This document shows positions 8,037 to 18,468 of a stretch of DNA of 64,000 bases, in pieces (within the stretch, counting starts at the first letter, position 1; each line of letters begins with the position of its first letter). The position numbers and the translations under genes were made by a program. Source of the DNA: Psychrobacter jeotgali (GTDB taxonomy: Bacteria; Pseudomonadota; Gammaproteobacteria; Pseudomonadales; Moraxellaceae); NCBI RefSeq assembly GCF_904846315.1, contig NZ_CAJHAF010000001.1:2728001-2792000 (forward strand). The letters are read 5' to 3'. The notes under the pieces were generated by a model. The model worked only from the letters and a program-made list of their open reading frames with translations, was not told the origin of the DNA and searched no databases.

Positions 8037-9509
8037 ATGCTAATGAGATCAAGGACACTTATGTTTGCCCCCATCAATTCCCAGTACCAGGTACAGCATA
8101 ATCACGCTTCTAGTCAGCCTAAAAAATTGAGCCGTAAAAAACTGCAGACTCATTTAAGCCTAGCGGTTGGCATTATCTTAGGCGGCATGACTGTGCAAGT
8201 AAATGCTGCTAATAATTCTCAAATAGTTTATAAAGAGCTACCAGTAACGGATGCCGCAGTTAATGCTGAGATGGAAGACACCTCGCAGATGGTTTATGAG
8301 CGTTTAAAATCGTCCAATGTACCGGTAAAAGATAAAGAGTATGTCGCTAAGCAGACCGAGCTGTTTTTTGAATGTAGAGAAGTTCAGACCAGTGCCGCAC
8401 GCTTAGCTTGTTATGACAAGGTGGTTGAGCAGGGTAAAACCCCAGGCTTTACGATGAGTAAAAAACCACTAGATTTGGCAAAAACCTTTAGAACAACGAT
8501 AAATGGTAACCCACAAGTCATACTGGCAGAAGAAGATGCCGCTATCGATGATAGCAATGCTCAAATCGTCCAGAATGAACCTGCTGAAGAGGCTGCTAAC
8601 GAGCGCCTAGATACCCTTTGGCTAACGGAGCGTGAAGCACAAGTTTTAGAGGATGCGGGCGTTTCGCAAACAGATATTGAAAAATATACCGCACTAAGCT
8701 TAGCTTACGACCTTGACCAAAATAGCGAGCGCGGCACTTGGACTTTAAGACCGCATAATCCCAACTATATATTGCCACTATTTTATAGCTTTGATCCCAA
8801 CCTCACTCCCTCGTCCAGTCGTGTAGGGGAAGCAGGCCGAGAATACACTTCTAATGAGATGCGTAATACTGAGCTGAAGTTTCAGATATCTCTTAAAGCT
8901 AAAGTTGCTGAGGATTTGTTTGATACCCGATCTGACTTATGGTTTGGTTACACTCAGCAGTCGCATTGGCAGGTTTATAACGAAGACAACTCCAGACCGT
9001 TCCGTGCAACCGACTATCAGCCCGAGATTTTCTTAACTCAGCCAGTGACGGCAAATTTACCCTTTGGTGGTCGCCTGCGGATGTTAGGAGTGGGAGCGGT
9101 GCACCATTCAAATGGTCAGTCTGATCCTATATCACGTTCATGGAACCGAGCTTATTTAATCGGCGGTGCAGAATGGGGTAAGCTCACAGTGATACCGCGT
9201 ATTTGGACTCGTATAAATAATGAGAGCAAAAACACCGATGATAACCCAGATATCACCGATTACATGGGTCATGGTGATTTAACCTTATTGTATGATTTGC
9301 CCAATCAGCAAAGCATCAGTAGCACCTTACGTTACAACACCAAAACCAATAAAGGCGCGGCGCAGATTGACTACGTTTATCCCTTAACTAAGAACGTCAA
9401 TGGTTTTGTGCAGCTATTCCAAGGTTATGGTGAATCTATCATTGATTATAATCACGAAAATACCGCTATCGGTGTCGGCATCGTCCTCAACGATTGGAAA
9501 GGGTTCTAA
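8037..9509 (+). CDS. pldA: Outer membrane phospholipase A
   Basis: A 490-residue protein whose C-terminal half (~215-490) is the 12-stranded OMPLA barrel. The catalytic H-x-S motif is HHSNG (H356 and S358). The downstream SRSWNRAY block carries the calcium-binding Ser typical of the family. OMPLA hydrolyses phospholipids that reach the outer leaflet after envelope damage. A signal peptide ends near VNAA (~60). Residues ~60-210 are an extra periplasmic lead not found in the ~290-residue E. coli enzyme, with a small C-x-x-x Cys pair region (FFECREVQTSAARLACYDK). The listed ATG is 8037. ATG 8061 has a better ribosome binding site (AAGGA, 8051-8055) and may be the true start. Confidence 0.88.
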   Translation: MLMRSRTLMFAPINSQYQVQHNHASSQPKKLSRKKLQTHLSLAVGIILGGMTVQVNAANNSQIVYKELPVTDAAVNAEMEDTSQMVYERLKSSNVPVKDKEYVAKQTELFFECREVQTSAARLACYDKVVEQGKTPGFTMSKKPLDLAKTFRTTINGNPQVILAEEDAAIDDSNAQIVQNEPAEEAANERLDTLWLTEREAQVLEDAGVSQTDIEKYTALSLAYDLDQNSERGTWTLRPHNPNYILPLFYSFDPNLTPSSSRVGEAGREYTSNEMRNTELKFQISLKAKVAEDLFDTRSDLWFGYTQQSHWQVYNEDNSRPFRATDYQPEIFLTQPVTANLPFGGRLRMLGVGAVHHSNGQSDPISRSWNRAYLIGGAEWGKLTVIPRIWTRINNESKNTDDNPDITDYMGHGDLTLLYDLPNQQSISSTLRYNTKTNKGAAQIDYVYPLTKNVNGFVQLFQGYGESIIDYNHENTAIGVGIVLNDWKGF

Positions 9510-9550
9510 ATATAATCAACAAAGGATAAGCGAATAATGCACGATGATCG

Positions 9551-10378
9551 ATGCAGCGTTTAGCCCCTTATCAAATCGGCTTATGGCTGGCAGAGTATCT
9601 TAACCTACGCTGTCAGCTTTGCCGTATTTACAAGTCTGAGCCTCAAATTAAACTAGATAGCCTCGCTATTTTTAACTCTTCACGGTTTGCCCATCAGTTT
9701 TTTCGGAAAGGCGCTACCGGCTTACTGTGCTCGCACTGTCATAATAGTATCCCTTGGCTTCCGCCTACCTTTCATGTGGATATTGCTGCAGCATCTGCCC
9801 TATCTATTCAAGCATCGACTTATTATGATTATCCCATTCGCCAAGCTTTTCGTGCTTTTAAGCATCATGAGGATATGACTAAGCTGCCGCTGTTAGTACA
9901 TATCTTACGTCAACTACCTAGACCCTATGGCTGTCATGGCGGTAATAGTGTTATTGTTTCTATGCCCACCACCGCTGATCGTTTACTTAAACGTGGGTTT
10001 GATCCTGTTACTATACTATCCGCTTATTTATCCAAGCATTGGCAAATACCGTTATGGCACGGGGTTCAGCGTATCGATAGCACCATCAGCCAACAAGGCT
10101 TAACCCGTGCTGAAAGGCTGGCGAATCTTGACGTCGCCTTTATAGTGACTGAATCTCCACCGGTCAAACGCTTATTGTTATTCGATGATATAGCGACGAC
10201 TGGAGCAAGTTTGCAAGCATTGGCTCAAGCCTTATACTCTTCTTCTGCACCAAGCCCAAATCTATCATCAATGCCAGCCTCCTCAAACCTATCCCATCCT
10301 CAATTGCAAAAAACTACCGCTGATAGCTATTTTATCTCTGCTTATGCGCTCGCTCACGGTAGTGATAAGTCTAAGTAA
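9551..10378 (+). CDS. comF: ComF family phosphoribosyltransferase-like protein
   Basis: A 275-residue ComF protein. Two CxxC pairs near the N-terminus (CQLC and CSHC) form the family's zinc site. The C-terminal phosphoribosyltransferase fold carries the PRPP-binding loop LLLFDDIATTGAS at ~208-220. ComF proteins are needed for DNA uptake in many naturally competent bacteria, probably acting on the incoming single strand, though their chemistry is unsettled. Here the gene sits immediately upstream of a type IV pilus cluster, which fits competence. The C-terminus carries a Ser/Pro-rich insertion after the PRPP loop. Two upstream ATGs (9537 and 9544) are out of frame. Confidence 0.88.
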   Translation: MQRLAPYQIGLWLAEYLNLRCQLCRIYKSEPQIKLDSLAIFNSSRFAHQFFRKGATGLLCSHCHNSIPWLPPTFHVDIAAASALSIQASTYYDYPIRQAFRAFKHHEDMTKLPLLVHILRQLPRPYGCHGGNSVIVSMPTTADRLLKRGFDPVTILSAYLSKHWQIPLWHGVQRIDSTISQQGLTRAERLANLDVAFIVTESPPVKRLLLFDDIATTGASLQALAQALYSSSAPSPNLSSMPASSNLSHPQLQKTTADSYFISAYALAHGSDKSK

Positions 10379-10654
10379 TAGCTTACAGAGCACGTACGTT
10401 GCCACCCTTTATCATCCACATATTTATAACCTCGTCTCTATACTCAGTTTTATCTGTAAGCACTTATCGGTCTGTCCTATCTATCTATTTTACTCATAGC
10501 CTGCCAACCGCTCATATCTTAAAGCCGCTGTTATAAACATCATGCCAACCTCTAAATTCGTGGAATGATTATTGCAGCGAATAAAGTATTAATTTTCACA
10601 GCTTTAGTGAATTAGCTAAGCTGCGATATACCCAGCATTGACTAGGATTTAGAT

Positions 10655-11140
10655 GTGAGCGTGTTTAACCCCGATAATTCAGCCAAGCGCTATAGTAGTG
10701 CAGGATTCACTCTGATTGAGCTGATGGTAACCATCGCTGTGTTGGCTATTATTGTGAGTATAGCCACCCCTAATATCAGTACTCAGTTGGCTAATCAAAG
10801 GTTGAGGTCTACCACTGCTACGCTGGCTAATGCGCTAAAAGAGGCGAAAGCGGAGAGTATTATTCGCCGGCAAACGATGACAGTAGGCTATAACAATAAT
10901 GGTACTGCCTCAGGGACTATCAATATTACAGATCCAAGCTCAAATGTAGTAGCTGCTTATCAGTACGATGCCAGTAGTACCATAAAAATAGGTAGCAGCA
11001 GTATTGATTTTAAACCTAGTAAAACCGCCGATGCAACGATTTATACCATTTGCGACAGTAATTTAGCTGCTAGCCCAAGGCAGATTGAGGTCACTAAAAT
11101 TGCCAGTATCACTAATCAGATGGGAGGAACCTGTCCATGA
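10655..11140 (+). CDS. fimT: GspH/FimT family minor pseudopilin
   Basis: A 161-residue type IV pilin-like protein. A 16-residue leader ends at SSAG before FTLIELMVTIAVLAIIVSIA, with Glu at mature position 5. The rest is a FimT/GspH beta domain with a C-terminal Cys pair (CDSN and GGTCP). FimT-type minor pilins prime pilus assembly, and some bind DNA for uptake. The start is GTG 10655, with AGGA eight bases upstream; an ATG two bases earlier is out of frame and stops at once. It opens a tightly packed operon and overlaps pilV by four bases (ATGA). Confidence 0.85.
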   Translation: MSVFNPDNSAKRYSSAGFTLIELMVTIAVLAIIVSIATPNISTQLANQRLRSTTATLANALKEAKAESIIRRQTMTVGYNNNGTASGTINITDPSSNVVAAYQYDASSTIKIGSSSIDFKPSKTADATIYTICDSNLAASPRQIEVTKIASITNQMGGTCP

Positions 11141-11856
11141 AAAAATTGAGCTCCCAAAGTGGCGTTGGTCTAATAGAGGTATTGGTTGCGGTCTTATTAT
11201 TATCTGTTGCTGTATTGGGATTTAGTGCGCTACAGATGCGTGCTATTAGTGCGACTGATGAAAGCTTAGTTCGTACCAAGTCATTAACCATAGTCCGTAA
11301 TCTTGCTGAGGTTATGCGCGCTTATCCAGAGGCCTATGTAAAAGACGGTAGCGCCCCTCCTTTTGAAAGCATACTCTCTACAGAGTTTATTAATTTAACC
11401 CCAGCTGAGCGTGCCAAAGTAATGCCAACTATTCAGGCCGTAATGAATAGTTCGGCTACCAATACCGTAACTATCTCGCACGTCAAAACTGATAATTATG
11501 GTACTGAAACCACTGTCAATAAGACGGTAAGTATTCTATCAACGGGTGAGAACTGTTTATCTACCACGACCGACACTGTAAATAGCAAAGTTGTACCTAA
11601 GCAGTCTTGTACTATTAACGAGCTGGCTGCCCGTGATGCGCTTATGATCAAAAAAATGGCTACCAATGAAGCTATAACTGTCGGTATCGCCACCTGTCCA
11701 GGTAGTGCTGCCAATGCTATCCAGCAACAGATGTGTGTCATTACCGCATGGGATAACACTAAAGCGATATTAAATGACACTGATAATGAAGCTTGTGCAA
11801 AAGTCGATGGCACTTATAAGACCGGTAGTCACTGTCTAATCTCGGAGACATACTGA
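11137..11856 (+). CDS. pilV: Type IV pilus minor pilin PilV
   Basis: A 239-residue minor pilin of the PilV/GspI type. The peptidase site is QSG followed by VGLIEVLVAVLLLSVAVLGF, where the usual Phe is replaced by Val as in other PilV proteins, and Glu5 is kept. The region LQMRAISATDESLVRTKS matches the PilV helix. The C-terminus has several cysteines, including a CVITAWD block found near the end of PilV proteins. PilV, PilW, PilX and FimU/FimT form the priming tip complex with PilY1. It overlaps fimT by four bases and pilW by one base (TGATG), so translation is coupled. Confidence 0.9.
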   Translation: MKKLSSQSGVGLIEVLVAVLLLSVAVLGFSALQMRAISATDESLVRTKSLTIVRNLAEVMRAYPEAYVKDGSAPPFESILSTEFINLTPAERAKVMPTIQAVMNSSATNTVTISHVKTDNYGTETTVNKTVSILSTGENCLSTTTDTVNSKVVPKQSCTINELAARDALMIKKMATNEAITVGIATCPGSAANAIQQQMCVITAWDNTKAILNDTDNEACAKVDGTYKTGSHCLISETY

Positions 11857-12812
11857 TGAATAATGACCGAGTGAATCCTTATGGCGCTGAATCTTCAGGT
11901 TTTACCCTTATTGAGCTAATGATTGCTTTGGTATTAGGTTTATTGATATCAGCAGCTGTGATACAGGTTTATATCATTAGTGCTCGTACAAGTACGGTGC
12001 AGCAGAGCGCCTCTGAAGTACAAGATACTACAATATTTGCGCTACAAGTGCTGGAAGATCACATTCGTTTAGCGAACCTAGGAAATCCTATAAGCAACAT
12101 CAACGATACGACTCCTCACGGTGGTATTGTGCTGACTGCGAATAATCTAGGCAATAGCAATGCTACCGATGCCAAGTACTTAACAGTAAGTGCTGATAGT
12201 AGTAGCTGGACAGGATTATCCAACATTGACGGGGTCGAAAGCGACCAATTGACCCTTCAATATAAGAATATAACCTCAGCACCGTTATATGACTGCGAAG
12301 GAGAGGAGATAGCTTCAGGGAGTACGGACTGGGTAGTTGAGCGCTACTTTGTGCGTTTAGCCACAGCGGGATCTGCTACTGATTTAGTGTTGGCTTGTGC
12401 TGCTGGTCGGGTTAATGAAGAGGGACAAATAGTCACGGCATTTACTGGCAACGGCGAAGTTATCATACCTGCGGTAGATCAATTCAAAGTATTGTTGGGA
12501 ACGATCACGGATGTGACGCAGTTGAGCTACTTGCCTGCGAGTACCTACTTAGAGCTCACAGATAAACCAGCAATTACCACAGTTAAGCTTGGCGTTATTG
12601 TTCGTAGTACTACCCCGTTGCTAGAAGATCCTGAAAGTGGCTTGGCAGCAGCAGATAAGGGTAAATTCTTGGTGTTAGGGGCTGAACAAAAGTTAAATAC
12701 CAGTAGCTTGAGCAAAAAACACTATCGACGCAGTTATGAGTCCACTATCGTACTACGAAGTGCCCGTGTCATGTCTGTGACTGGTCTAAAATCTAATGTC
12801 ACATCACAATAA
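11856..12812 (+). CDS. pilW: Type IV pilus minor pilin PilW
   Basis: A 318-residue minor pilin with a short leader (ESSG) before [20 protein letters not shown], as in PilW/GspJ proteins. The downstream QDTTIFALQVLEDHIRLANLGN block is the PilW signature, where a conserved helix leads into a large beta domain. Two cysteines (YDCEGEE and LACAAGR) may form a disulfide. PilW links PilV and PilX in the tip complex that starts pilus assembly and displays PilY1. It starts on the last base of the pilV stop codon. Confidence 0.9.
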   Translation: MNNDRVNPYGAESSGFTLIELMIALVLGLLISAAVIQVYIISARTSTVQQSASEVQDTTIFALQVLEDHIRLANLGNPISNINDTTPHGGIVLTANNLGNSNATDAKYLTVSADSSSWTGLSNIDGVESDQLTLQYKNITSAPLYDCEGEEIASGSTDWVVERYFVRLATAGSATDLVLACAAGRVNEEGQIVTAFTGNGEVIIPAVDQFKVLLGTITDVTQLSYLPASTYLELTDKPAITTVKLGVIVRSTTPLLEDPESGLAAADKGKFLVLGAEQKLNTSSLSKKHYRRSYESTIVLRSARVMSVTGLKSNVTSQ

Positions 12813-12822
12813 GAGAGGCGAT

Positions 12823-13650
12823 ATGTCAAATTATCAGCGACATCAGCATTCCCCAGTGCCGCCATCTAATCAACAAGGTGCCGTGCTGATAGTAGTGCTG
12901 TTATTCTTGATTTTGATCATATTAGGGGGCGTCATTGCAGTCAAGCAAAGTACCACTGATCTGAAACTAGCCACTAGTGATCAAATCAATGCGCTACTCT
13001 TACAGTCAGCAGATAATGCCAACCAAAATATAGAACAAAGTATCAATGGAAGTAGTGATGCAGACGCTTATGACGCCATGATATCTCGCGGTGGACCTTT
13101 TGGTCATTTCATTTTGACTGACTTTAGTATTGAAAATGAATATGTCTTTTGCTTCCGTCCGCGTGACCAGTTATTTAATATCAACAAAACCTCAATCATA
13201 ACGCCCGACGGTTCACTGACGAGCTCCGGATACTGTAGCCCGAGCAAATCAGATGATTATGTCAGTAGTCGAAATACTAGTATGACTCAGGTCAATGTAG
13301 CGCTAACACCCCCAAATGCTGAGAATGAAGCATTCGGTAGCTATACCATAGGACAAGGAAGTGACTTGATATCAAGTAAAGCATTTATGTTCGATATCAA
13401 TAGTACGGCCGTACTTCCAGCTTATGGAGATACTGAAGTAGGGGGGCAGGATTGTTTTGAGCAGACCAGTAGGTTACACACGGCTACTACGGCTGACTAC
13501 ACCGATACCATTGGGGGATGCATGGCAAAAGCGGGTGCGCCTAGTAAGGTTGTTTATGAAATGGCTGATGTTCAAAACCAGTCACTACGCACTAAGTGTG
13601 TCGATTTTGGTAAAGGCGCAGGCTTACTTTGTACCTTGCCAGCAAGCTAA
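12823..13650 (+). CDS. pilX: Type IV pilus minor pilin PilX
   Basis: A 275-residue PilX. The leader ends at NQQG before AVLIVVLLFLILIILGGVIA. As in Pseudomonas-type PilX and GspK, the conserved Glu5 is missing, which suits a tip subunit that has no pilin above it. The N-terminal helix runs on through TTDLKLATSDQINALLLQ. The C-terminal beta domain has six or more cysteines. I start at ATG 12823, which has GAGAGG about six bases upstream; an in-frame ATG at 12796 would overlap pilW and has no ribosome binding site. PilX contacts PilY1 in the tip complex, and pilY1 is the next gene. Confidence 0.85.
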   Translation: MSNYQRHQHSPVPPSNQQGAVLIVVLLFLILIILGGVIAVKQSTTDLKLATSDQINALLLQSADNANQNIEQSINGSSDADAYDAMISRGGPFGHFILTDFSIENEYVFCFRPRDQLFNINKTSIITPDGSLTSSGYCSPSKSDDYVSSRNTSMTQVNVALTPPNAENEAFGSYTIGQGSDLISSKAFMFDINSTAVLPAYGDTEVGGQDCFEQTSRLHTATTADYTDTIGGCMAKAGAPSKVVYEMADVQNQSLRTKCVDFGKGAGLLCTLPAS

Positions 13651-13724
13651 TAAGTATTATTTTGCTTTTATTAAATGAAATAGCGTTATTGCTACTTTGC
13701 GAGTGTCCATATAAGGAATAGGTC

Positions 13725-16700
13725 ATGAAACAGCTAACAAATAACAGGTCTGACGCACCATCATGGCCTGTCAAAGCACTAACAGCAGCAGTGGCAATAG
13801 GGATCATGGGTACTTTGATACCGGCAAATAGTGCTACTAGCAATTCAGTTAGAAAGCCGATCGGTGATCTTGAGATTTATAAAGCGGCCAAACCTGGCTC
13901 AGCCTCTATTTTTATGATGCTAGATACTTCAGGTAGTATGGATAAACGCAGTATCAGAAACGATTATGGCAATAGCTACAGTTCTGATTGTAATGAAAAC
14001 TCAGTAAATTCAGCCAAGATAAAGGCAGTCGTATATGAGCGCAAGAATAAACTCACCGCATCAGGCGACCTATTTAAAGATAGTGATGGCAATCTGGTCA
14101 AAATTATAGACTTTGATAATCCTGAAGAAACTATTACATTTACCCCCGAAGGATGCACTGCTAATAATAAAACTCGCTACTCACGATTGACCCGATTAAA
14201 GGTAGCGCTTATAGAGCTATTGGCAGACCGAGTGTATGATAAAGATAATAATCCCAAAGATATTGGCTCGCTACCAGATGATTATGCCATAGGCTTAGGT
14301 AACTACAGCTATAAAGGAGATGGTAAAGCTGGAGTAGTATTGGAGACTACCGGAGAGTTGACGGCTGAAAAGCGGATAAACCTGATTAAAAAGATTGAAT
14401 CTCTAGAGGCCAATGGCGGCACGCCAACAGCGCAAGCCTTAGCAGAGTCCGGCGCCTATATGATGGGTACCACGACACTTTCTGATGTGACCGTGGTGGC
14501 GGAGCGCGAAAGAAGAGGTGGAGATCTTGAGTGGCGTAGGTGTTATGGCAATGAAAGTTCGTTGTCATACGATGATGAATTAGGTATCGCCGTCTATGAT
14601 TGTAATAATTGGGGTGGATGGTCAGATGAGTCTGACGTATTACCTAATTATGATTCAGACTCTAATATTGACCATAAAGATGATGATGGTCGCACTTACT
14701 TTCGTACGGATAACTCACGCAGTGGTTTCATAAATTCAGTAGACTCCTCAAAAGCAAGTGGTGATGTAAACAAATATATCTCTCCTTTAAGCGACAAAGA
14801 GTGTAGCGGCAACGGTATCTATCTACTGACAGATGGTCAGCCTAATGGGAGTAGTTACTCTACATCTAAAGCACTTATGAACACTTCTTTGTCAGGCTCT
14901 AATCCAGCGTTGTCAATCAACAGCTGTACTAGCTTGACAGGAGACAGTAGTGGTAGGTCATGGGGCTGTATGGCAAGCTATGCGGCTTTGCTGCGTAATT
15001 CTGCTAACAACCCTCTTGGGCTACCTATCAAGACCGCAACGGTAGGCTTTGGTAAATCTTTTGCTGGATTAACGGGCAAAAAAACAATCATAGTGAATGG
15101 CGAAACAAAAGAGATCGTAGACTGCGATACAGGTTCAGCTGACGATGATACTCGTAACCTATGTAAGCTAGGTGAGCGTAAAGGCGATAGTGAAACCAAG
15201 ACTTTTGGTGATGGTGGTTTCTATTACACTGAAGAGTCAGAAGATATCGCCAAAAGCATCGTTGACTTCTCAGCTAGCCTGGTACAGATTATTAACACAG
15301 CACCCTCAGGTACGATCACTGTCCCAGAAGATCCTTATCGCGCCGCCAATCAGCTCCCCTACGCTTATCTACCGATGCTAGATCCTGACATTGTTTCTGC
15401 AGCAAGTATATGGAGAGGCAATCTTAAAAAATACAATTTAGATCAAGGTACGCTGTTTGGAAAAGGTAACAGTAAACTCTATAGAGATATCGCTGGCAAT
15501 CTAGAAGAAAACACTCAGGATGAGTGGCAAGATGGTAATTTTGAGGTAGACGGTTCTATAGCCAATAACGACATTGCCGCGGGCGGTGTGTATGCTCAAC
15601 TGCAAGCGCCTAGTTCAGGTTTGGGCAGTGTGCGCACCTTGTATGTTGAAGACTACACCTCTGCTAGCAATAAAACTCCAGTTCTACGCAAGATTGGGGT
15701 CAATGGTAGCGGTAAGCCGGTAGGGTTTGATGCCCTTAAAGATACCGTAGCTTATAGCCAGTTAAACCAACGTCGGCTGTTGAGTTTCTTAGGTTTTGGG
15801 AGCGTGCTAACCAATGATGGACAACCGACCACACCTCTTACCACTGCTACTAAAGACTTAACTCTAGCTCAACCAACCAAAGAGATAAAACTTCTAGGTG
15901 GGGTGGTGCATTCTAAGCCTGAAGCGCTATCTTATGGCTCCGTATTAGATGATAACGGTAATATCATCGGCCCTCGAGAAGACTATCTGCTCTTTGGCTC
16001 TATGGACGGTGCTTTGCATTTGGTAGATGCAGAAGAGGGTCAAGAAGAAGTCGCTATTATCCCTAGACAAATGCTAATCAATCAACCAGAAGCTTTAGTG
16101 GAAGGTTCAAAAAAAGCCGTTATAGGTGAGCCTTATTTTGGTGTTGACGCTCCATGGTTAGTCAAGACTGATTATGCTTACGACTTAATAGGGAAAAAGG
16201 TTACTGTTGATACAACCTCAGGCAAAGGTATGTTTGCTTACGGGGGCCTGCGCATGGGTGGTGAAGCCTTCTATGGGATGGATATCACCAAAAAGTCAGT
16301 CCCTAAAATATTATTTACGATTACGCCGCAAGGCATAAGCTCTACTACTTCTGGAGTCTCTTCGACTGCAGGTTTTGGACGTTTAGGTCAGATCTGGAGC
16401 AAGCCAGTTGCTGCAAAAATTCGCCTGACGAGAGGTACTGACCCTACAAAGAATAATGCTCCTACCGATGTCCTTATATTCGGTGGAGGTTACGATTTGA
16501 AGTATGAAGCAGATGACTATGTACCTACGACAAGCGCACCTGCCAAAGGTAATGCTATCTACATGATTAACGCAAAAACAGGCAAGCTGATATGGTCAAC
16601 CAGTAGTGAAGGGACTACAGGTGCTAATCTCAATACAACGACGATGATCAATAGTATTACCGGTGGAATTACTGTACTAGATAGAGATAACGATGGTCTG

Positions 16701-17798
16701 ATGGATCACCTCTATGCTGCCGATTTGGGCGGGCAAGTATTTCGGGCTGATTTTGAAAATGCACGCATTGCTCAGTTTGGCTTTACAGCGGTAGATAGCT
16801 TTTCGAATAAAGGTGTGACCCGCATACTAGATGCCGCTCCTACAGATAAGAAACTGGCTTATCGATTCTATCAAAGTCCTATCGTGAGCTTTTATCGTAG
16901 AGACAGTGGGCCGGATAACGGTAAGCTCTTTGCCATGGTTAATATTATCTCAGGTAACCGCAGCGCTCCTTTATCAACACTGCGTAATAACAACGATTAT
17001 GCCAACCGTGTTTATGGCATCATTGATGATGATATAACTAATAAAAATCTATATGACACTGGCTTTACGAAGACCATTAAAGATCTAAAAGAGAATAAAT
17101 TGGTTAATTTGGGTGCTGCGATACCTACCATATCGGCTTCAGGCACCCCTGCTATCCGTGAGACCAATAAAGAAGACGCTATAAAATTAATGATAGGGAC
17201 GGCAAAGAAGGGTACAACTCCAGCAGTTCAGGCAACCAAGCATGGCTGGTATTATCCACTAACTCGCTTTGATGGCTACAGTAACGTCAGATATAACAAG
17301 GGTGTTGGCGAAAGTACGGTCATTAATAATCTACTCTATACCACGGTATATAACCCGGATAAAATCTATGGCAACGCTGCAAGCTGTGCCGCAAAGATAA
17401 CCGGTGGTTCTGAGCGTCAAGTGTATTGTCTGCCTTATGGGGTATGTATGGATAAAGCTTCAATAAGTGGTACTGGCGGCTTTACACCTGCAGGTCAAGG
17501 CATTCAAGAGTTGGCTATTGGTGCTTTTAATAAAGACTTCACTGATATAAAAGTGTTGATTGGTACGACAACGCTCACCGATAGAATCGATGCGGCTAAA
17601 CGTGCAAAGTATGGCACAGATGGATTCAAGGATGGCAGTAATATCAAAGATCTGTACCCTGGTGAGAATAACGGCACCTCACAAGTCAATAGTGATGGCT
17701 CTGCGGTTGAGTACTTATTCAATGAGCGCTATACCTTGCAGCCAAAGGCATGGTATGAGCAAAAGCTTATGAAGCCTACACCCACGCCTACGCCGTAG
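13725..17798 (+). CDS. pilY1: Type IV pilus tip adhesin / assembly protein PilY1 (PilC)
   Basis: A 1357-residue exported protein. A signal region covers about residues 1-35. A von Willebrand A-like domain begins near residue 62 with the MIDAS motif MLDTSGSMDKR and is interrupted by Asp/Ser-rich stretches. The C-terminal half (from ~680) is the seven-bladed PilY1 beta-propeller, with an EF-hand-like calcium loop DRDNDGLMDH near 985-994. In Pseudomonas and Neisseria this protein sits at the pilus tip, mediates adhesion and surface sensing, and opposes PilT-driven retraction through calcium binding. The protein ends in a Pro/Thr tail (PTPTPTP). AAGGAA precedes the ATG. It follows pilX and precedes two pilE-like genes. 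Confidence 0.92.
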   Translation: MKQLTNNRSDAPSWPVKALTAAVAIGIMGTLIPANSATSNSVRKPIGDLEIYKAAKPGSASIFMMLDTSGSMDKRSIRNDYGNSYSSDCNENSVNSAKIKAVVYERKNKLTASGDLFKDSDGNLVKIIDFDNPEETITFTPEGCTANNKTRYSRLTRLKVALIELLADRVYDKDNNPKDIGSLPDDYAIGLGNYSYKGDGKAGVVLETTGELTAEKRINLIKKIESLEANGGTPTAQALAESGAYMMGTTTLSDVTVVAERERRGGDLEWRRCYGNESSLSYDDELGIAVYDCNNWGGWSDESDVLPNYDSDSNIDHKDDDGRTYFRTDNSRSGFINSVDSSKASGDVNKYISPLSDKECSGNGIYLLTDGQPNGSSYSTSKALMNTSLSGSNPALSINSCTSLTGDSSGRSWGCMASYAALLRNSANNPLGLPIKTATVGFGKSFAGLTGKKTIIVNGETKEIVDCDTGSADDDTRNLCKLGERKGDSETKTFGDGGFYYTEESEDIAKSIVDFSASLVQIINTAPSGTITVPEDPYRAANQLPYAYLPMLDPDIVSAASIWRGNLKKYNLDQGTLFGKGNSKLYRDIAGNLEENTQDEWQDGNFEVDGSIANNDIAAGGVYAQLQAPSSGLGSVRTLYVEDYTSASNKTPVLRKIGVNGSGKPVGFDALKDTVAYSQLNQRRLLSFLGFGSVLTNDGQPTTPLTTATKDLTLAQPTKEIKLLGGVVHSKPEALSYGSVLDDNGNIIGPREDYLLFGSMDGALHLVDAEEGQEEVAIIPRQMLINQPEALVEGSKKAVIGEPYFGVDAPWLVKTDYAYDLIGKKVTVDTTSGKGMFAYGGLRMGGEAFYGMDITKKSVPKILFTITPQGISSTTSGVSSTAGFGRLGQIWSKPVAAKIRLTRGTDPTKNNAPTDVLIFGGGYDLKYEADDYVPTTSAPAKGNAIYMINAKTGKLIWSTSSEGTTGANLNTTTMINSITGGITVLDRDNDGLMDHLYAADLGGQVFRADFENARIAQFGFTAVDSFSNKGVTRILDAAPTDKKLAYRFYQSPIVSFYRRDSGPDNGKLFAMVNIISGNRSAPLSTLRNNNDYANRVYGIIDDDITNKNLYDTGFTKTIKDLKENKLVNLGAAIPTISASGTPAIRETNKEDAIKLMIGTAKKGTTPAVQATKHGWYYPLTRFDGYSNVRYNKGVGESTVINNLLYTTVYNPDKIYGNAASCAAKITGGSERQVYCLPYGVCMDKASISGTGGFTPAGQGIQELAIGAFNKDFTDIKVLIGTTTLTDRIDAAKRAKYGTDGFKDGSNIKDLYPGENNGTSQVNSDGSAVEYLFNERYTLQPKAWYEQKLMKPTPTPTP

Positions 17799-17811
17799 CC
17801 AATCCTTAGTT

Positions 17812-17843
17812 ACCCCTTATAATGCAGTTCTATTATGAGGGGT
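17812..17843 (+). terminator. Hairpin between pilY1 and the first pilE-like gene
   Basis: ACCCCTTATAAT (17812-17823) pairs with ATTATGAGGGGT (17832-17843), 12 bp with one G-U pair and an 8-base loop. The tail (TAATTATTC) is poor in T, so it may be a leaky terminator or an RNA-processing or stability stem rather than a full stop. Confidence 0.45.
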
Positions 17844-17877
17844 TAATTATTCACAATTTTATAATAGGATGCCGTAA

Positions 17878-18468
17878 ATGAAGACGATAATAAATACGCC
17901 CATGCGTAACGGCATCCGAGGCTTTACGCTTTTAGAGCTGATGATCATCGTTATGATCATAGGCATCCTCGCCGCCATTGCTATACCGAGTTATCGACGC
18001 TATGCAGTCATGAATGCTGAGCGTGAAGCACAGGCAAAGATGCTGCAATTGCAGCTTCAACTGGAGCGCTGGCGTGCAAAGTCTTTGAGTTACCAAGGGT
18101 TTGAACCACAAAAGATTAGTGGCTCTAATGTGGTTACTTATGGTTATGAGGATACGGATAATACCGTTATTTACGTCCCTGATAACGCTACTGCTAGCAA
18201 CTATCGTTACAAGGTTACGCTCGTTGATAGTGGTTTTACCACGGATCCAAATGACGGCTCCCTTAGCACTAACTCCTTAGTCACTTCTGGAACAACTGTC
18301 AATACGGTTACTGGTAGAGCATGGAAGATGCTAGCTGAACCGAATAATACTGGCATCACCAAACACGCCCATTATATGGTGTTAACTAGCGCCGGTTTGC
18401 GCTGCCAAAATGGTAGTAGCATTAATATAACCAAAGCGGATTGCGGCATCGGGCAGGAGGATTGGTGA
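17878..18468 (+). CDS. pilE: PilE-like type IV minor pilin
   Basis: A 196-residue pilin-like protein. A 15-residue leader ends at GIRG before [20 protein letters not shown], with Glu5 present. The helix continues through [20 protein letters not shown], a pattern of PilE-type minor pilins. The C-terminal Cys pair (RCQNG and ADCGIG) probably closes the D-region loop. In Pseudomonas the fimU-pilVWXY1Y2E operon ends with pilE, and this gene holds that place. It overlaps the next pilin by one base (TGATG). Confidence 0.85.
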   Translation: MKTIINTPMRNGIRGFTLLELMIIVMIIGILAAIAIPSYRRYAVMNAEREAQAKMLQLQLQLERWRAKSLSYQGFEPQKISGSNVVTYGYEDTDNTVIYVPDNATASNYRYKVTLVDSGFTTDPNDGSLSTNSLVTSGTTVNTVTGRAWKMLAEPNNTGITKHAHYMVLTSAGLRCQNGSSINITKADCGIGQEDW